From Clostridia bacterium (GTDB lineage: Bacteria; Bacillota; Clostridia; Christensenellales; Aristaeellaceae): a DNA stretch of 64,000 bases. Below, in pieces: positions 34,371 through 42,274 of this stretch; the first letter of the stretch is position 1; every line of letters starts with the position of its first letter. Made by a program: the position numbers and the translations under genes. The notes below the pieces were generated by a model, which saw nothing but the letters and a program-made list of their open reading frames with translations, ran no database searches and was not told where the DNA came from. The stretch spans positions 1-64,000 of the forward strand of contig JAFPWH010000012.1 in the NCBI GenBank assembly GCA_017395065.1. Reading direction: 5' to 3'.

Positions 34371-37166
34371 ATGACACTGTACGACAAAATAAGCCGTCTC
34401 AAGCCCAAAAAGGGCGATATGACACCCCAAAGCCGCCTCTACTGCGAGCTCAAATACGGCGCGGACCTCTCCACCGCCGAGGGCGGAAAGTACGACGCGA
34501 TCGTGGAGAAGGCAGCCGACGAAGCGCTTGGAAGCCTTAAGGCAAACGGCGCGCTCACGCTGCAGGACGTATCCAACGCCGAGGAGGCGATGGCTCCCCT
34601 TAAGGAGGACGCAAAACGCTACACGGCGCACTGCGTGGGGCACGCCCACATAGACATGAACTGGATGTGGGGCTACAACGAGACTGCGAGCCTCACGGTC
34701 GACACCTTCCGCACGGTGCTCAAGCTCATGGCGGAATACCCCGATTTCTGCTTCAGCCAGTCTCAGGCTTCGACGTACAGGATCATAGAAGATTACGCGC
34801 CGGACATGCTGCCCGAGATCAGGCAGCGCGTACACGAGGGGCGCTGGGAGGTCTGCGCGTCCACCTGGGTGGAAAACGACAAGAACATGCCCACGGGCGA
34901 AGCGATGTGCCGGCACATCCTCTACACAAAGCGCTATCTTTCGAAGCTTTTGGACATAAAGCCCGAGAGCATAGAGATCGACTTCGAACCCGACACCTTC
35001 GGCCACGCGGCCACGGTGCCCGAGCTTTGCAAAAAGGGCGGCGTGAAATACTATTATCACTGCCGCGGCCGCAACGCGAGCCCCTGCGCCTACGTGTGGC
35101 GCGCTAAGTCCGGCAGCGAACTGATCGTCTACAACGAGCCGCACTGGTACAACACGCAGATCGAGCCCGTACTGTTTACGGACTTTCCGCAGCGCTGCCG
35201 CCAGTACGGCGGGTACGATTTTCTGATGGTCTACGGCGTGGGCGACCACGGCGGCGGACCCACGCGGCGCGACATCGAGCGCATCATTGAAATCGGCTCC
35301 TGGCCGATCATGCCCAGGATCGTCTTTTCCACCTACAGCCGCTTCTTTAAGGAGCTCGAAAAGGTCAAGGACAGGCTGGCCGTCGAGACCTGTGAGCAGA
35401 ACTACATGTTCACGGGCTGCTACACCTCGCAAAGCCGCATAAAGCTCGCCGACAGCTATTCCCAGGCAAGGATGCGGGAAGCGGAATTCCTGACGGCCGC
35501 CTCGCGCCTCTACGCCGTCGACGTCGACAGGACGCCGGTCCTGAGCAAGGCGTGGGAGGGCATCCTGTTCAATCAGTTCCACGACATACTGCCCGGCTCC
35601 GGCACGATCGAGACGCGCGAATACGCGATGGGCGCTTTCCAAAGCGCGATGGCCGGCATACAGGCCTCGGCTTCCTGCGCGCTGAACCGCCTGTCCGGCG
35701 CGGTGAAGCTGCCCCTTGCCGGGAACGAGGACGAAGAAGACACGACCTCCGACGGCGCGGGCGCGGGCTTTGCGACCGGGGAGAAAGGAAGGTTCCTGAT
35801 GCCTTCCAGCGCGCGCGGCCGGGGCAAAACGCGCTATTTCGTGCTGTACAACGCCGCGCAGCAGCCCTACGAAGGCGTGACGGACGTCACGGTGTGGGAT
35901 TGGGAATACGACGCCGCGCGGGCGTGCTTTACGGACGCGGACGGCAAGGAAGTCCCCTCGGCGCTCAGTGATAACGGCGAATGGTACTGGACGCATTCCT
36001 ACAAGACCTTCTCGGTCAAAGTCAGCGTGCCCGCGCTCGGCTACGCGGCCTATACGCTGACGGAGCGCGGCGCGGACAACAACCTCGTCCGCCCGATCGA
36101 GGACACACGCCTGCACGATTTCGGCGATTACGACATCGTGCTGGAAAACGAGTACGTGAAGGCCGTGTTCGACAACGAGACGATGCTCATCAAGTCCTTC
36201 ACTGACAAGCAGACGAACACTCCCCTTACGGATAAGGACACGGGCGCGTTCACGCTCGTTTCGGAAAACCCGCGCAGGCACGGAACGGCCTGGGTCGTCG
36301 GCGAGAGGATGCAGAGCCTGAATCTGAACCGCACCTGCCCCGTGCGCATAAAGCGCGAAAAGAAAAACGGACTCGTGCAGAGCGTGGAATACACGATCGC
36401 CTTCGGCCACGGCAGCAAGCTGGACGTACGCGTAACGCTCAGCGCGGGCGACCGGCACCTCAAATACAGCGCCTCCTGCGATTTTCAGGAGATCGGCAGC
36501 GAGGAGGCCACGCCGCTTTTGAGCTTTGGCGTAAAGCAGGCTTACCGGGCGGGCGCCTACCGCTGCGACATCCCCTACGGCTATATCGACCGCGCGCCGC
36601 TTGCGCACGACGTGCCCGCCGAAAGCTTCATGCTGGCGCGAAATTCCTCCGGCCCGAGCGCGATGATCCTGAGCGACTGCAAGCACGGCTTCAGGGGCTG
36701 GGACGACACGCTGAGCCTGTCGCTGCTGCGTGGCTCGTGGGACCCCGACCCGCACCCCGAAAACGGGCTGCGCACGTTCACCTTCGCGCTGGCTTCGGTC
36801 TGCGACACGGACTTTGAGGCGCTCAAGGCGCAGTGCGACAGGCTGATCCACGCGCCCGCCGTGAGCGCTTGCGAGCCGTGCGAAAAGGCATGTCTCGCGC
36901 CGAGGGGCTCTTTCCTGACTGTGCAGGGTGCAAGGCTCGGCGCGGTCAAGCTTGCTTCGGACGGAAAAAGCCTCGTTCTCAGGCTCGTAAACGCCGAGGA
37001 CGCCGCGCAAAAATGCACGGTGACCCTGCCCCTTTCGATCAAGGCCGCCTGCAGGGCAGACGTCAACGAAAACGCGCTTTCCGCCCTTACGCCGGACGGG
37101 GACGCGCTCACGCTCGGGATCGGCGCGGGCAGCGTGGAGACCGTCATCGTGACGCCGGGCACCTGA
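34371..37166 (+). CDS. GH38 alpha-mannosidase
   Basis: 931 residues, a normal size for bacterial GH38 enzymes. The zinc-binding motif GHAHIDMNWMW lies near residue 90, and the nucleophile Asp208 in FEPDTFGHAATVPE matches the GH38 consensus. VYGVGDHGGGPTRRDIE carries the next metal and catalytic loop, and INQFHDILPGSGTIE-type sequence (here LFNQFHDILPGSGTIETRE) follows. The C-terminal half is beta-sandwich. It cleaves alpha-mannosidic bonds by a retaining mechanism with zinc. There is no signal peptide, so it acts on imported oligosaccharides. It is the last gene of operon 2, before a terminator. Confidence 0.95.
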   Translation: MTLYDKISRLKPKKGDMTPQSRLYCELKYGADLSTAEGGKYDAIVEKAADEALGSLKANGALTLQDVSNAEEAMAPLKEDAKRYTAHCVGHAHIDMNWMWGYNETASLTVDTFRTVLKLMAEYPDFCFSQSQASTYRIIEDYAPDMLPEIRQRVHEGRWEVCASTWVENDKNMPTGEAMCRHILYTKRYLSKLLDIKPESIEIDFEPDTFGHAATVPELCKKGGVKYYYHCRGRNASPCAYVWRAKSGSELIVYNEPHWYNTQIEPVLFTDFPQRCRQYGGYDFLMVYGVGDHGGGPTRRDIERIIEIGSWPIMPRIVFSTYSRFFKELEKVKDRLAVETCEQNYMFTGCYTSQSRIKLADSYSQARMREAEFLTAASRLYAVDVDRTPVLSKAWEGILFNQFHDILPGSGTIETREYAMGAFQSAMAGIQASASCALNRLSGAVKLPLAGNEDEEDTTSDGAGAGFATGEKGRFLMPSSARGRGKTRYFVLYNAAQQPYEGVTDVTVWDWEYDAARACFTDADGKEVPSALSDNGEWYWTHSYKTFSVKVSVPALGYAAYTLTERGADNNLVRPIEDTRLHDFGDYDIVLENEYVKAVFDNETMLIKSFTDKQTNTPLTDKDTGAFTLVSENPRRHGTAWVVGERMQSLNLNRTCPVRIKREKKNGLVQSVEYTIAFGHGSKLDVRVTLSAGDRHLKYSASCDFQEIGSEEATPLLSFGVKQAYRAGAYRCDIPYGYIDRAPLAHDVPAESFMLARNSSGPSAMILSDCKHGFRGWDDTLSLSLLRGSWDPDPHPENGLRTFTFALASVCDTDFEALKAQCDRLIHAPAVSACEPCEKACLAPRGSFLTVQGARLGAVKLASDGKSLVLRLVNAEDAAQKCTVTLPLSIKAACRADVNENALSALTPDGDALTLGIGAGSVETVIVTPGT

Positions 37167-37184
37167 TCCGCCTTCCTTTCACGC

Positions 37185-37233
37185 ACGCCGCGGCATGGGG
37201 AAGCCCCCTTCGCCGCGGCGTAAAGTCTTTTTT
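37185..37233 (+). terminator. Terminator of operon 2
   Basis: ACGCCGCGGC (37185-37194) and GCCGCGGCGT (37212-37221) are perfect 10-bp arms, followed shortly by six T (37228-37233). It lies 19 bp after the GH38 stop. Confidence 0.85.
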
Positions 37234-37282
37234 GTATCGGCCGCATAACATTAATTTCATATTGCATTTTTAACGCGACAGC

Positions 37283-37311
37283 TTGAAATATTAACGTAAG
37301 TATGATATACT
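37283..37311 (+). promoter_or_regulatory. Promoter of sugar-importer operon 3
   Basis: TTGAAA (37283-37288), a 17-bp spacer and TATACT (37306-37311), about 45 bp before the uroporphyrinogen decarboxylase-like gene. Confidence 0.7.
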
Positions 37312-37356
37312 AAAATTAACTAAAATTCTGCGTCGATCCGACTTCGGGAGGTTCCT

Positions 37357-38586
37357 ATGGCGCTCACGACAGAAGACAGACAGCTGCTGCGCGCTTTGGC
37401 TTTCGAGCTCAAACGCGTAAGCGAAAACCCCATATGGAGCGAAAACAAGGCCGAGTGGCAGCGCCACAACGCGCTCGAGGACGGCCGGCCGCTGTTCCTC
37501 GTGGATCAGTTGCCCTGGAACGAGCTGGATATGCGCTGCACGAACGAGGGCGCCCTGATAAGCGACCGCTACTGGAAGTCCGTCGAGATCTGGCTGCGCC
37601 GCGAAATCTGGAAGGCGACGAATCTGAAGACCGACATGGTGGTCGATCCCTACATAAAATTGCGCATTCCCTATAAAAACAGCGGCTGGGGCCTCAAAGG
37701 CCAGGTGACCGAGCTCAAGTTAGACGCCAAGGGCGACGTGGCCAGCCAGCACATGGCGTGCATGATCAACGAGCCCGAGGACATCGAAAAGATCAAGCTG
37801 CCCGTGATCGAACCCATGCCCGAAGAAACGGAAAAGATCCGTGAGACCGCATCCGAGCTCTTTTACGACGTCATGCCCTGGCGCCTGAACGGAGACATCA
37901 TGCACCTTGGCGCGTGGGACACGATCGCCTACTGGATGGGCGTGGAGAACATCTACATAGAGCTGCTGGACAGGCCGGAAATGATGCACGCGATCATGGA
38001 AAAAATGACCGCGGGCTACCTTTCGATGATCGACCAGTTCACAAAGCACAGGCTGTACGACACGTGCGAAAACCTGTGCCACTGCTCCCAGACCTACATG
38101 CGCGGCGAAGACGACAAAAGGCCCGTGCCCGCGGACGGCTGGGCGTTCGGGCTTGCGCAGGCATTCACGTCCGTTTCGCCCAAAATCACCGAGGAATTCG
38201 AGTGCGCCTACATGAAGCGCATCTTCCCGCACTTCAGGCACATCTACTACGGCTGCTGTGACCGTCTGGACGACAGGATGGAGATCGTGAGCAAGCTGCC
38301 CAACGTGCGCAAGATTTCCTGTTCCCCCTGGAGCCACAGGGAGGCTTTCGCCGAAAAGCTGCCAAAGAGCATCATCATGAGCAACAAGCCCTCCCCCGCT
38401 TTCCTTGCGGGCGACAGCTTCGAAGAGGACGCGGTAAGGAAAGACATACGCCGTACGATCGCCGCCGCGCGCAAAAACGGCGTGCGCCTCGAAATGATCC
38501 TGAAAGACGTTTCCACCGTAAGATACGACGTTCCCCGCCTTCAGCGCTTTTGCGAAATCGCGACAGAGGAAGCGCGCCTGTCTTAG
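37357..38586 (+). CDS. Uroporphyrinogen decarboxylase-like (URO-D superfamily) protein
   Basis: 409 residues. The C-terminal two thirds look like the URO-D/MtaA-type TIM barrel: MHAIMEKMTAGYLSMIDQF, FRHIYYGCCDRLDDRMEIVSKLPNVRKISCSPW, which has the Cys-Cys and Cys positions where related methyltransferases bind zinc. IIMSNKPSPAFLAGD and the C-terminal helical LQRFCEIATEEA are also URO-D-like. True HemE residues for porphyrin binding are not apparent, so heme synthesis is unlikely. It heads the operon of importer 3, 43 bp before the permease. Its role is unknown, but a methyl transfer or sugar-linked function is possible. Confidence 0.7.
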   Translation: MALTTEDRQLLRALAFELKRVSENPIWSENKAEWQRHNALEDGRPLFLVDQLPWNELDMRCTNEGALISDRYWKSVEIWLRREIWKATNLKTDMVVDPYIKLRIPYKNSGWGLKGQVTELKLDAKGDVASQHMACMINEPEDIEKIKLPVIEPMPEETEKIRETASELFYDVMPWRLNGDIMHLGAWDTIAYWMGVENIYIELLDRPEMMHAIMEKMTAGYLSMIDQFTKHRLYDTCENLCHCSQTYMRGEDDKRPVPADGWAFGLAQAFTSVSPKITEEFECAYMKRIFPHFRHIYYGCCDRLDDRMEIVSKLPNVRKISCSPWSHREAFAEKLPKSIIMSNKPSPAFLAGDSFEEDAVRKDIRRTIAAARKNGVRLEMILKDVSTVRYDVPRLQRFCEIATEEARLS

Positions 38587-38629
38587 GCAGGGGCGGCATA
38601 CAGACAGAATTTATTGAGGAGGGCAGTTT

Positions 38630-39580
38630 ATGCACACCAACCACGCGCCGGCGCGTAAGCTGCCGCCTGCGCTCAAAGAGTTCACGGGCTATGTGAAATA
38701 CTGGGATCTGTCGCTTATGCTGCTGCCCGTGATCGCGTATTTCGTCATCTTCAAATACATCCCGATGGGCGGCATCGTGATCGCTTTCAAGGATTACAAG
38801 CTGGGCCTGGGCATCTCAAAGAGCCTCTGGGTCGGGCTCGACAACTACGTGGCCGCGTTCAACAACCCGTTCTTCCTGCGCGCCATACGGAACACGCTGG
38901 TCATAAGCGTTCTTAAGCTCGCCGTGGGCTTTCCGGCGCCGATCATTCTCGCGCTCATGCTCAACGAGGTGCGCCATTCCGCGTTCAAGCGCACGGTGCA
39001 GACGATCAGCTACCTGCCCCATTTTTTGAGCTGGGTCATCATGGCGGGCATCCTTTCCCAGCTGCTTTCGCCCAACAACGGCGCGGTGAACGCGCTGCTC
39101 AAAAAGCTCTTCAATATCGAAAAGCCCATCCCCTTCCTGATCAGCGACAACTATTTCCGCGGGACCGTGGTCATCTCCGACGTATGGAAGGGCATCGGCT
39201 GGGGGTCGATACTGTACCTCGCTACGATCAGCTCGATCGATCCTACGCTGTACGAAGCTGCCATCTGCGACGGCGCGAGCCGCTTCCAGCGGGTAAAATA
39301 CATTACCCTGCCCAGCATCATGCCGACGATCACGATCATGCTGATACTGAACCTCGGCAGCATTCTGGACGCGGGCTTTGACCAGATCTTCAACCTCTAC
39401 TCCTCCGCCGTGTACGAAACCGGCGACATCATAGACACCTACGTCTACCGCGTCGGCCTTGTGGACTGGAACTACAAGCTTTCGACCGCCATCGGCCTGT
39501 TCAAAAACCTGATCGGCTTTGCGCTCGTCGTGGGCGCGAACTTCCTGGCGCGCGGCATAAGCGGCAACGGAATCTGGTGA
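38630..39580 (+). CDS. ABC sugar permease 3A, LplB type
   Basis: 316 residues after GAGGAGGGC. Six predicted helices. LplB signatures: YFVIFKYIPMGGIVIAFKDYKLGLGI, LYEAAICDGASRFQRVKYITLPSIMPTITI (EAA loop), LILNLGSILDAGFDQIFNLYSSAVYETGDIIDTYVYRVG, and the end ISGNGIW. It pairs with the permease encoded 6 bp downstream. Operon 3 consists of the URO-D-like gene, two permeases and a binding protein. Confidence 0.95.
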   Translation: MHTNHAPARKLPPALKEFTGYVKYWDLSLMLLPVIAYFVIFKYIPMGGIVIAFKDYKLGLGISKSLWVGLDNYVAAFNNPFFLRAIRNTLVISVLKLAVGFPAPIILALMLNEVRHSAFKRTVQTISYLPHFLSWVIMAGILSQLLSPNNGAVNALLKKLFNIEKPIPFLISDNYFRGTVVISDVWKGIGWGSILYLATISSIDPTLYEAAICDGASRFQRVKYITLPSIMPTITIMLILNLGSILDAGFDQIFNLYSSAVYETGDIIDTYVYRVGLVDWNYKLSTAIGLFKNLIGFALVVGANFLARGISGNGIW

Positions 39581-39586
39581 CGCATC

Positions 39587-40465
39587 ATGAAGAGAGAGAA
39601 ATTCAGCCTGGGAGACGTGATCATCTACACGCTGCTGACGCTACTGTGCGTCACGATCGTGTTCGCCTTCGTGCACCTTGCAAGCATATCGCTGTCCTCG
39701 AACGCCGTGGCAACAAAGGGCGGACTTTTGCTCTTTCCCAAACAGATCACCTTCGACAACTACATGAAGGTGTTCAAAAACCGCTACATATGGCTCGGCT
39801 ACAAAAACACGCTGATCCGCACGCTGATCGGCACGACCCTGCAGCTGTTGTTTACGGCGCTCGGCGCCTACGTGCTCTCCAAGCGCTACTACCCGCACAG
39901 GACGTTCTGGACGCTTCTGATCGTGTTCACGATGTTCTTTTCCGGCGGCCTGATCCCCTCGTTTTTGCTGGTCAAGAGCCTTGGACTGCTGGACACCTAC
40001 GCGTCGATGATCCTGCCGGGGCTGATCAGCGCGTACAACCTTACGATCATGCGCAACTACTTCCAGTCGCTGCCCGAAGAGATCGAGGAAAGCTGCATGA
40101 TCGACGGCGCGGGGCGCATGCGCATCTTCTGGCAGTTCGTGCTGCCCCTGTCGACGCCGATCCTGGCGACCGTGGCGCTGTGGCTCGCGGTCGGGCACTG
40201 GAACGCCTGGTTCGACGTGCTGATCTACGTTTCCGACAAGGACAAGCGCACGCTGCAGGTGGTGCTCAGAAACATCATCATCACCGGCACGCAGGAATTG
40301 GACTCCGACGCCTCGGCGCACTCCGTCGCCGACGAAATGCAGGTGTCCAGCGAAGGCCTGAAGGCCGCGAGCATCTACGTGGCCACGATCCCCATCCTTT
40401 GCGTATACCCGTTTTTGCAGCGGTATTTCGTGAAGGGCATCATGGTCGGTTCCCTGAAGGGATGA
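39587..40465 (+). CDS. ABC sugar permease 3B, YtcP/MalG type
   Basis: 292 residues with six helices. The N-terminus MKREKFSLGDVIIYTLLTLLCVTIVFAF begins the first helix. The EAA loop IEESCMIDGAGRMRIFWQFVLPLSTP lacks the usual second Ala (EES instead of EEA), which is a small deviation from permeases 1B and 2B. It ends YPFLQRYFVKGIMVGSLKG. The start lies 7 nt after the preceding stop, so translation is probably coupled; the only ribosome site is a weak GGTGA. No ATPase gene follows. Confidence 0.93.
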   Translation: MKREKFSLGDVIIYTLLTLLCVTIVFAFVHLASISLSSNAVATKGGLLLFPKQITFDNYMKVFKNRYIWLGYKNTLIRTLIGTTLQLLFTALGAYVLSKRYYPHRTFWTLLIVFTMFFSGGLIPSFLLVKSLGLLDTYASMILPGLISAYNLTIMRNYFQSLPEEIEESCMIDGAGRMRIFWQFVLPLSTPILATVALWLAVGHWNAWFDVLIYVSDKDKRTLQVVLRNIIITGTQELDSDASAHSVADEMQVSSEGLKAASIYVATIPILCVYPFLQRYFVKGIMVGSLKG

Positions 40466-40477
40466 GCTTTGAAGGAT

Positions 40478-40494
40478 AAGCGCTTTAAGCGTTT
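40478..40494 (+). promoter_or_regulatory. Conserved inverted-repeat element before binding protein 3
   Basis: AAGCGCTTTAAGCGTTT, identical to the element at 21913-21929, 25 nt before the start of binding protein 3. With flanking ATA/TAT it forms a 21-nt imperfect palindrome with a single G-T mismatch. Confidence 0.75.
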
Positions 40495-40519
40495 ATACCA
40501 TAAAAAAGGAGGTAAACCT

Positions 40520-42151
40520 ATGAACCGCAAACTGTTGGCAGTACTTCTGGCAGCCGTCATGCTGCTCGGTCTCCTGCCCAATGTCGTTGCAGAGGGCGCG
40601 CCCGTCAAAATCACGGTCGCAGGCTACATGTTCGGCCCGATCGACGACGAAAAGGATGTCGTAACTCCCGCAGTCGAGAAGCTGCTCAAGGAAAAGCACG
40701 GCATCGACGTGGATATCGAAGTAGAGTACATCGAGTACGCGAATTACTCCGAGATCCTGGCGCCCCGTCTTGCCGGCGGCACTGCCCCGGACGTGTTCCT
40801 GGCGCTGAGCTCCAACACGCTGGACACCTACTATGATCAGGGCGTCATCGCTTCCTGGGACGTGGACTTCTTCAAAGAGAACGCGCCCGACGTATGGGCC
40901 TTCGTGGAGGCCGGCGGCGTGAACGGCGATCTGGCCGATCAGTTCCCGATGTGGCTCGAGTACGCCACCAAGGGCGACAAGATGGTGGTCGTTCCCTCCC
41001 TCAAGCCCGACGGCAACATGCCCTACAAGACGCTGATCTACCGCGGCGACTGGCTGGACAACCTCGGCATCTCCAAGGAAGAGCTGCCCATGACCGTCGA
41101 CGAGTTCGTGGACCTGATGTATTCGTTCACCAACGATGACCCCGATCAGGATGGCGAAAACGACACCTACGGCATGAGCCTGACCGGCATGAAGGCGCTG
41201 TTCGGCTCCTACGGCCTGTCCAACGGCTTCCTGGGCGGCTCCAGCTACTGGTATGAGAAGGACGGCGAGCTGATCAACGCCGACGTATCCGAGAAATCCA
41301 AGGAAGTGCTCGAGATCCTGGCCGGCATGTATGCCGACGGCGTCATCGATCCCGAGTACGTAAAGGGCAAGGAATCCGCCGACGGCGCTTACTGGGCTGC
41401 CTCCGCGGGCCTGATCAACGGCCTGTACGGCGCCAGCGCCAACGCCTCCATCGACCACTTCCGCCTGAAGGAAGTGCTGGGCGACGCGGGCGGACCCGTG
41501 GCGCAGACCTACTGGCAGGTCAACGGTGACGACGCCGAGTTCGTCTACGCTCCCTGGCCGGCCGGCCCCGAAGGCGATTACGGCTGGGCGGTAGGCTATG
41601 CCGTAGCCGTCAGCGAGAGCGCCGTATACAACAAGGCCCTCGAGGACGATCCCGAGAAGCTTGCCACCATCTTCCAGATCCTCAACGCCTTTGCGACGGA
41701 CGACGAACTGTACATGCTGGCTGCCTGGGGCATCGAGGGCGAGCACTACACCGTGCAGGACGGCAGGCCCGTCCGCAATCCCGAAATGACCAACGCGGAC
41801 TTCAACGAAGTGGGCGTATGGGGCTGCCGCAGCCTCTACGGCGCTGACCGCGCGTTCAGCGAGCTGGCCTACAACCTCGCATTCTACAACGACGCTTCCA
41901 TCGCCAACCGTCTGAACTACTTCAAGCTTCCCCAGTACAACAGCTACATCCAGAACGCCGTCAGCGTGACGCTGCCCTCCGAGGGCGAGGTGCTCGCGGG
42001 TCTGAACACGCTGCGCGACGAGTACTACAACGCCGTCATCAGCGGTGAGAAGAACCTGGACGCCGACTGGGACGCCTACGTCGCCGAATACATGGCACTT
42101 GGCGGACAGAAGCTCTACGACGAAGCCAACGACTGGTTCCAGAGCAAATAA
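40520..42151 (+). CDS. Extracellular sugar-binding protein of ABC importer 3
   Basis: 543 residues. Signal peptide MNRKLLAVLLAAVMLLGLLPNVVAEG with a likely VVA-EG cut and no cysteine at all in this region, so it is not a lipoprotein. Features typical of LplA/YtcQ-type proteins: EYANYSEILAPRLAGGTAPDVFLALS, IYRGDWLDNLGISKEELPMTVDEFVDLMYSFTNDDPDQDGENDTYGMS (the D/N-rich loop). AAGGAGGT precedes the start. The gene ends with a strong terminator. Ligand unknown; the next operon encodes a GH3 enzyme. Confidence 0.93.
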   Translation: MNRKLLAVLLAAVMLLGLLPNVVAEGAPVKITVAGYMFGPIDDEKDVVTPAVEKLLKEKHGIDVDIEVEYIEYANYSEILAPRLAGGTAPDVFLALSSNTLDTYYDQGVIASWDVDFFKENAPDVWAFVEAGGVNGDLADQFPMWLEYATKGDKMVVVPSLKPDGNMPYKTLIYRGDWLDNLGISKEELPMTVDEFVDLMYSFTNDDPDQDGENDTYGMSLTGMKALFGSYGLSNGFLGGSSYWYEKDGELINADVSEKSKEVLEILAGMYADGVIDPEYVKGKESADGAYWAASAGLINGLYGASANASIDHFRLKEVLGDAGGPVAQTYWQVNGDDAEFVYAPWPAGPEGDYGWAVGYAVAVSESAVYNKALEDDPEKLATIFQILNAFATDDELYMLAAWGIEGEHYTVQDGRPVRNPEMTNADFNEVGVWGCRSLYGADRAFSELAYNLAFYNDASIANRLNYFKLPQYNSYIQNAVSVTLPSEGEVLAGLNTLRDEYYNAVISGEKNLDADWDAYVAEYMALGGQKLYDEANDWFQSK

Positions 42152-42164
42152 TCCCAACTCCGCG

Positions 42165-42194
42165 AAAGCCGCTCCGTTCGGGGCGGCTTTTTTT
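42165..42194 (+). terminator. Terminator of operon 3
   Basis: GCCGCTCC, a GTTC loop, GGGGCGGC, then seven T (42188-42194). Stem arms lie at 42168-42175 and 42180-42187; an AAA stretch upstream extends the stem with the T-run. Confidence 0.9.
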
Positions 42195-42206
42195 GCTTGA
42201 AAAGGC

Positions 42207-42235
42207 TTGACAAGGCCGTTTGCGCGGGTTAATAT
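42207..42235 (+). promoter_or_regulatory. Promoter of the GH3 operon
   Basis: TTGACA (42207-42212), a 17-bp spacer and TAATAT (42230-42235), 39 bp before the GH3 start. Confidence 0.7.
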
Positions 42236-42274
42236 GGGACGCAGGACACGATCATTCCGATTTCGGAGGTATGT

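Noticed and set aside
34350-37010. Minus-strand open frame of 886 codons opposite the GH38 gene
   Set aside because: It mirrors the mannosidase codons and shows no motif; the plus-strand gene has clear GH38 active-site residues.
37357-38586. Heme biosynthesis gene hemE
   Set aside because: The overall fold matches the superfamily, but porphyrin-binding features are not apparent, and the gene sits in a sugar operon with no other heme gene.
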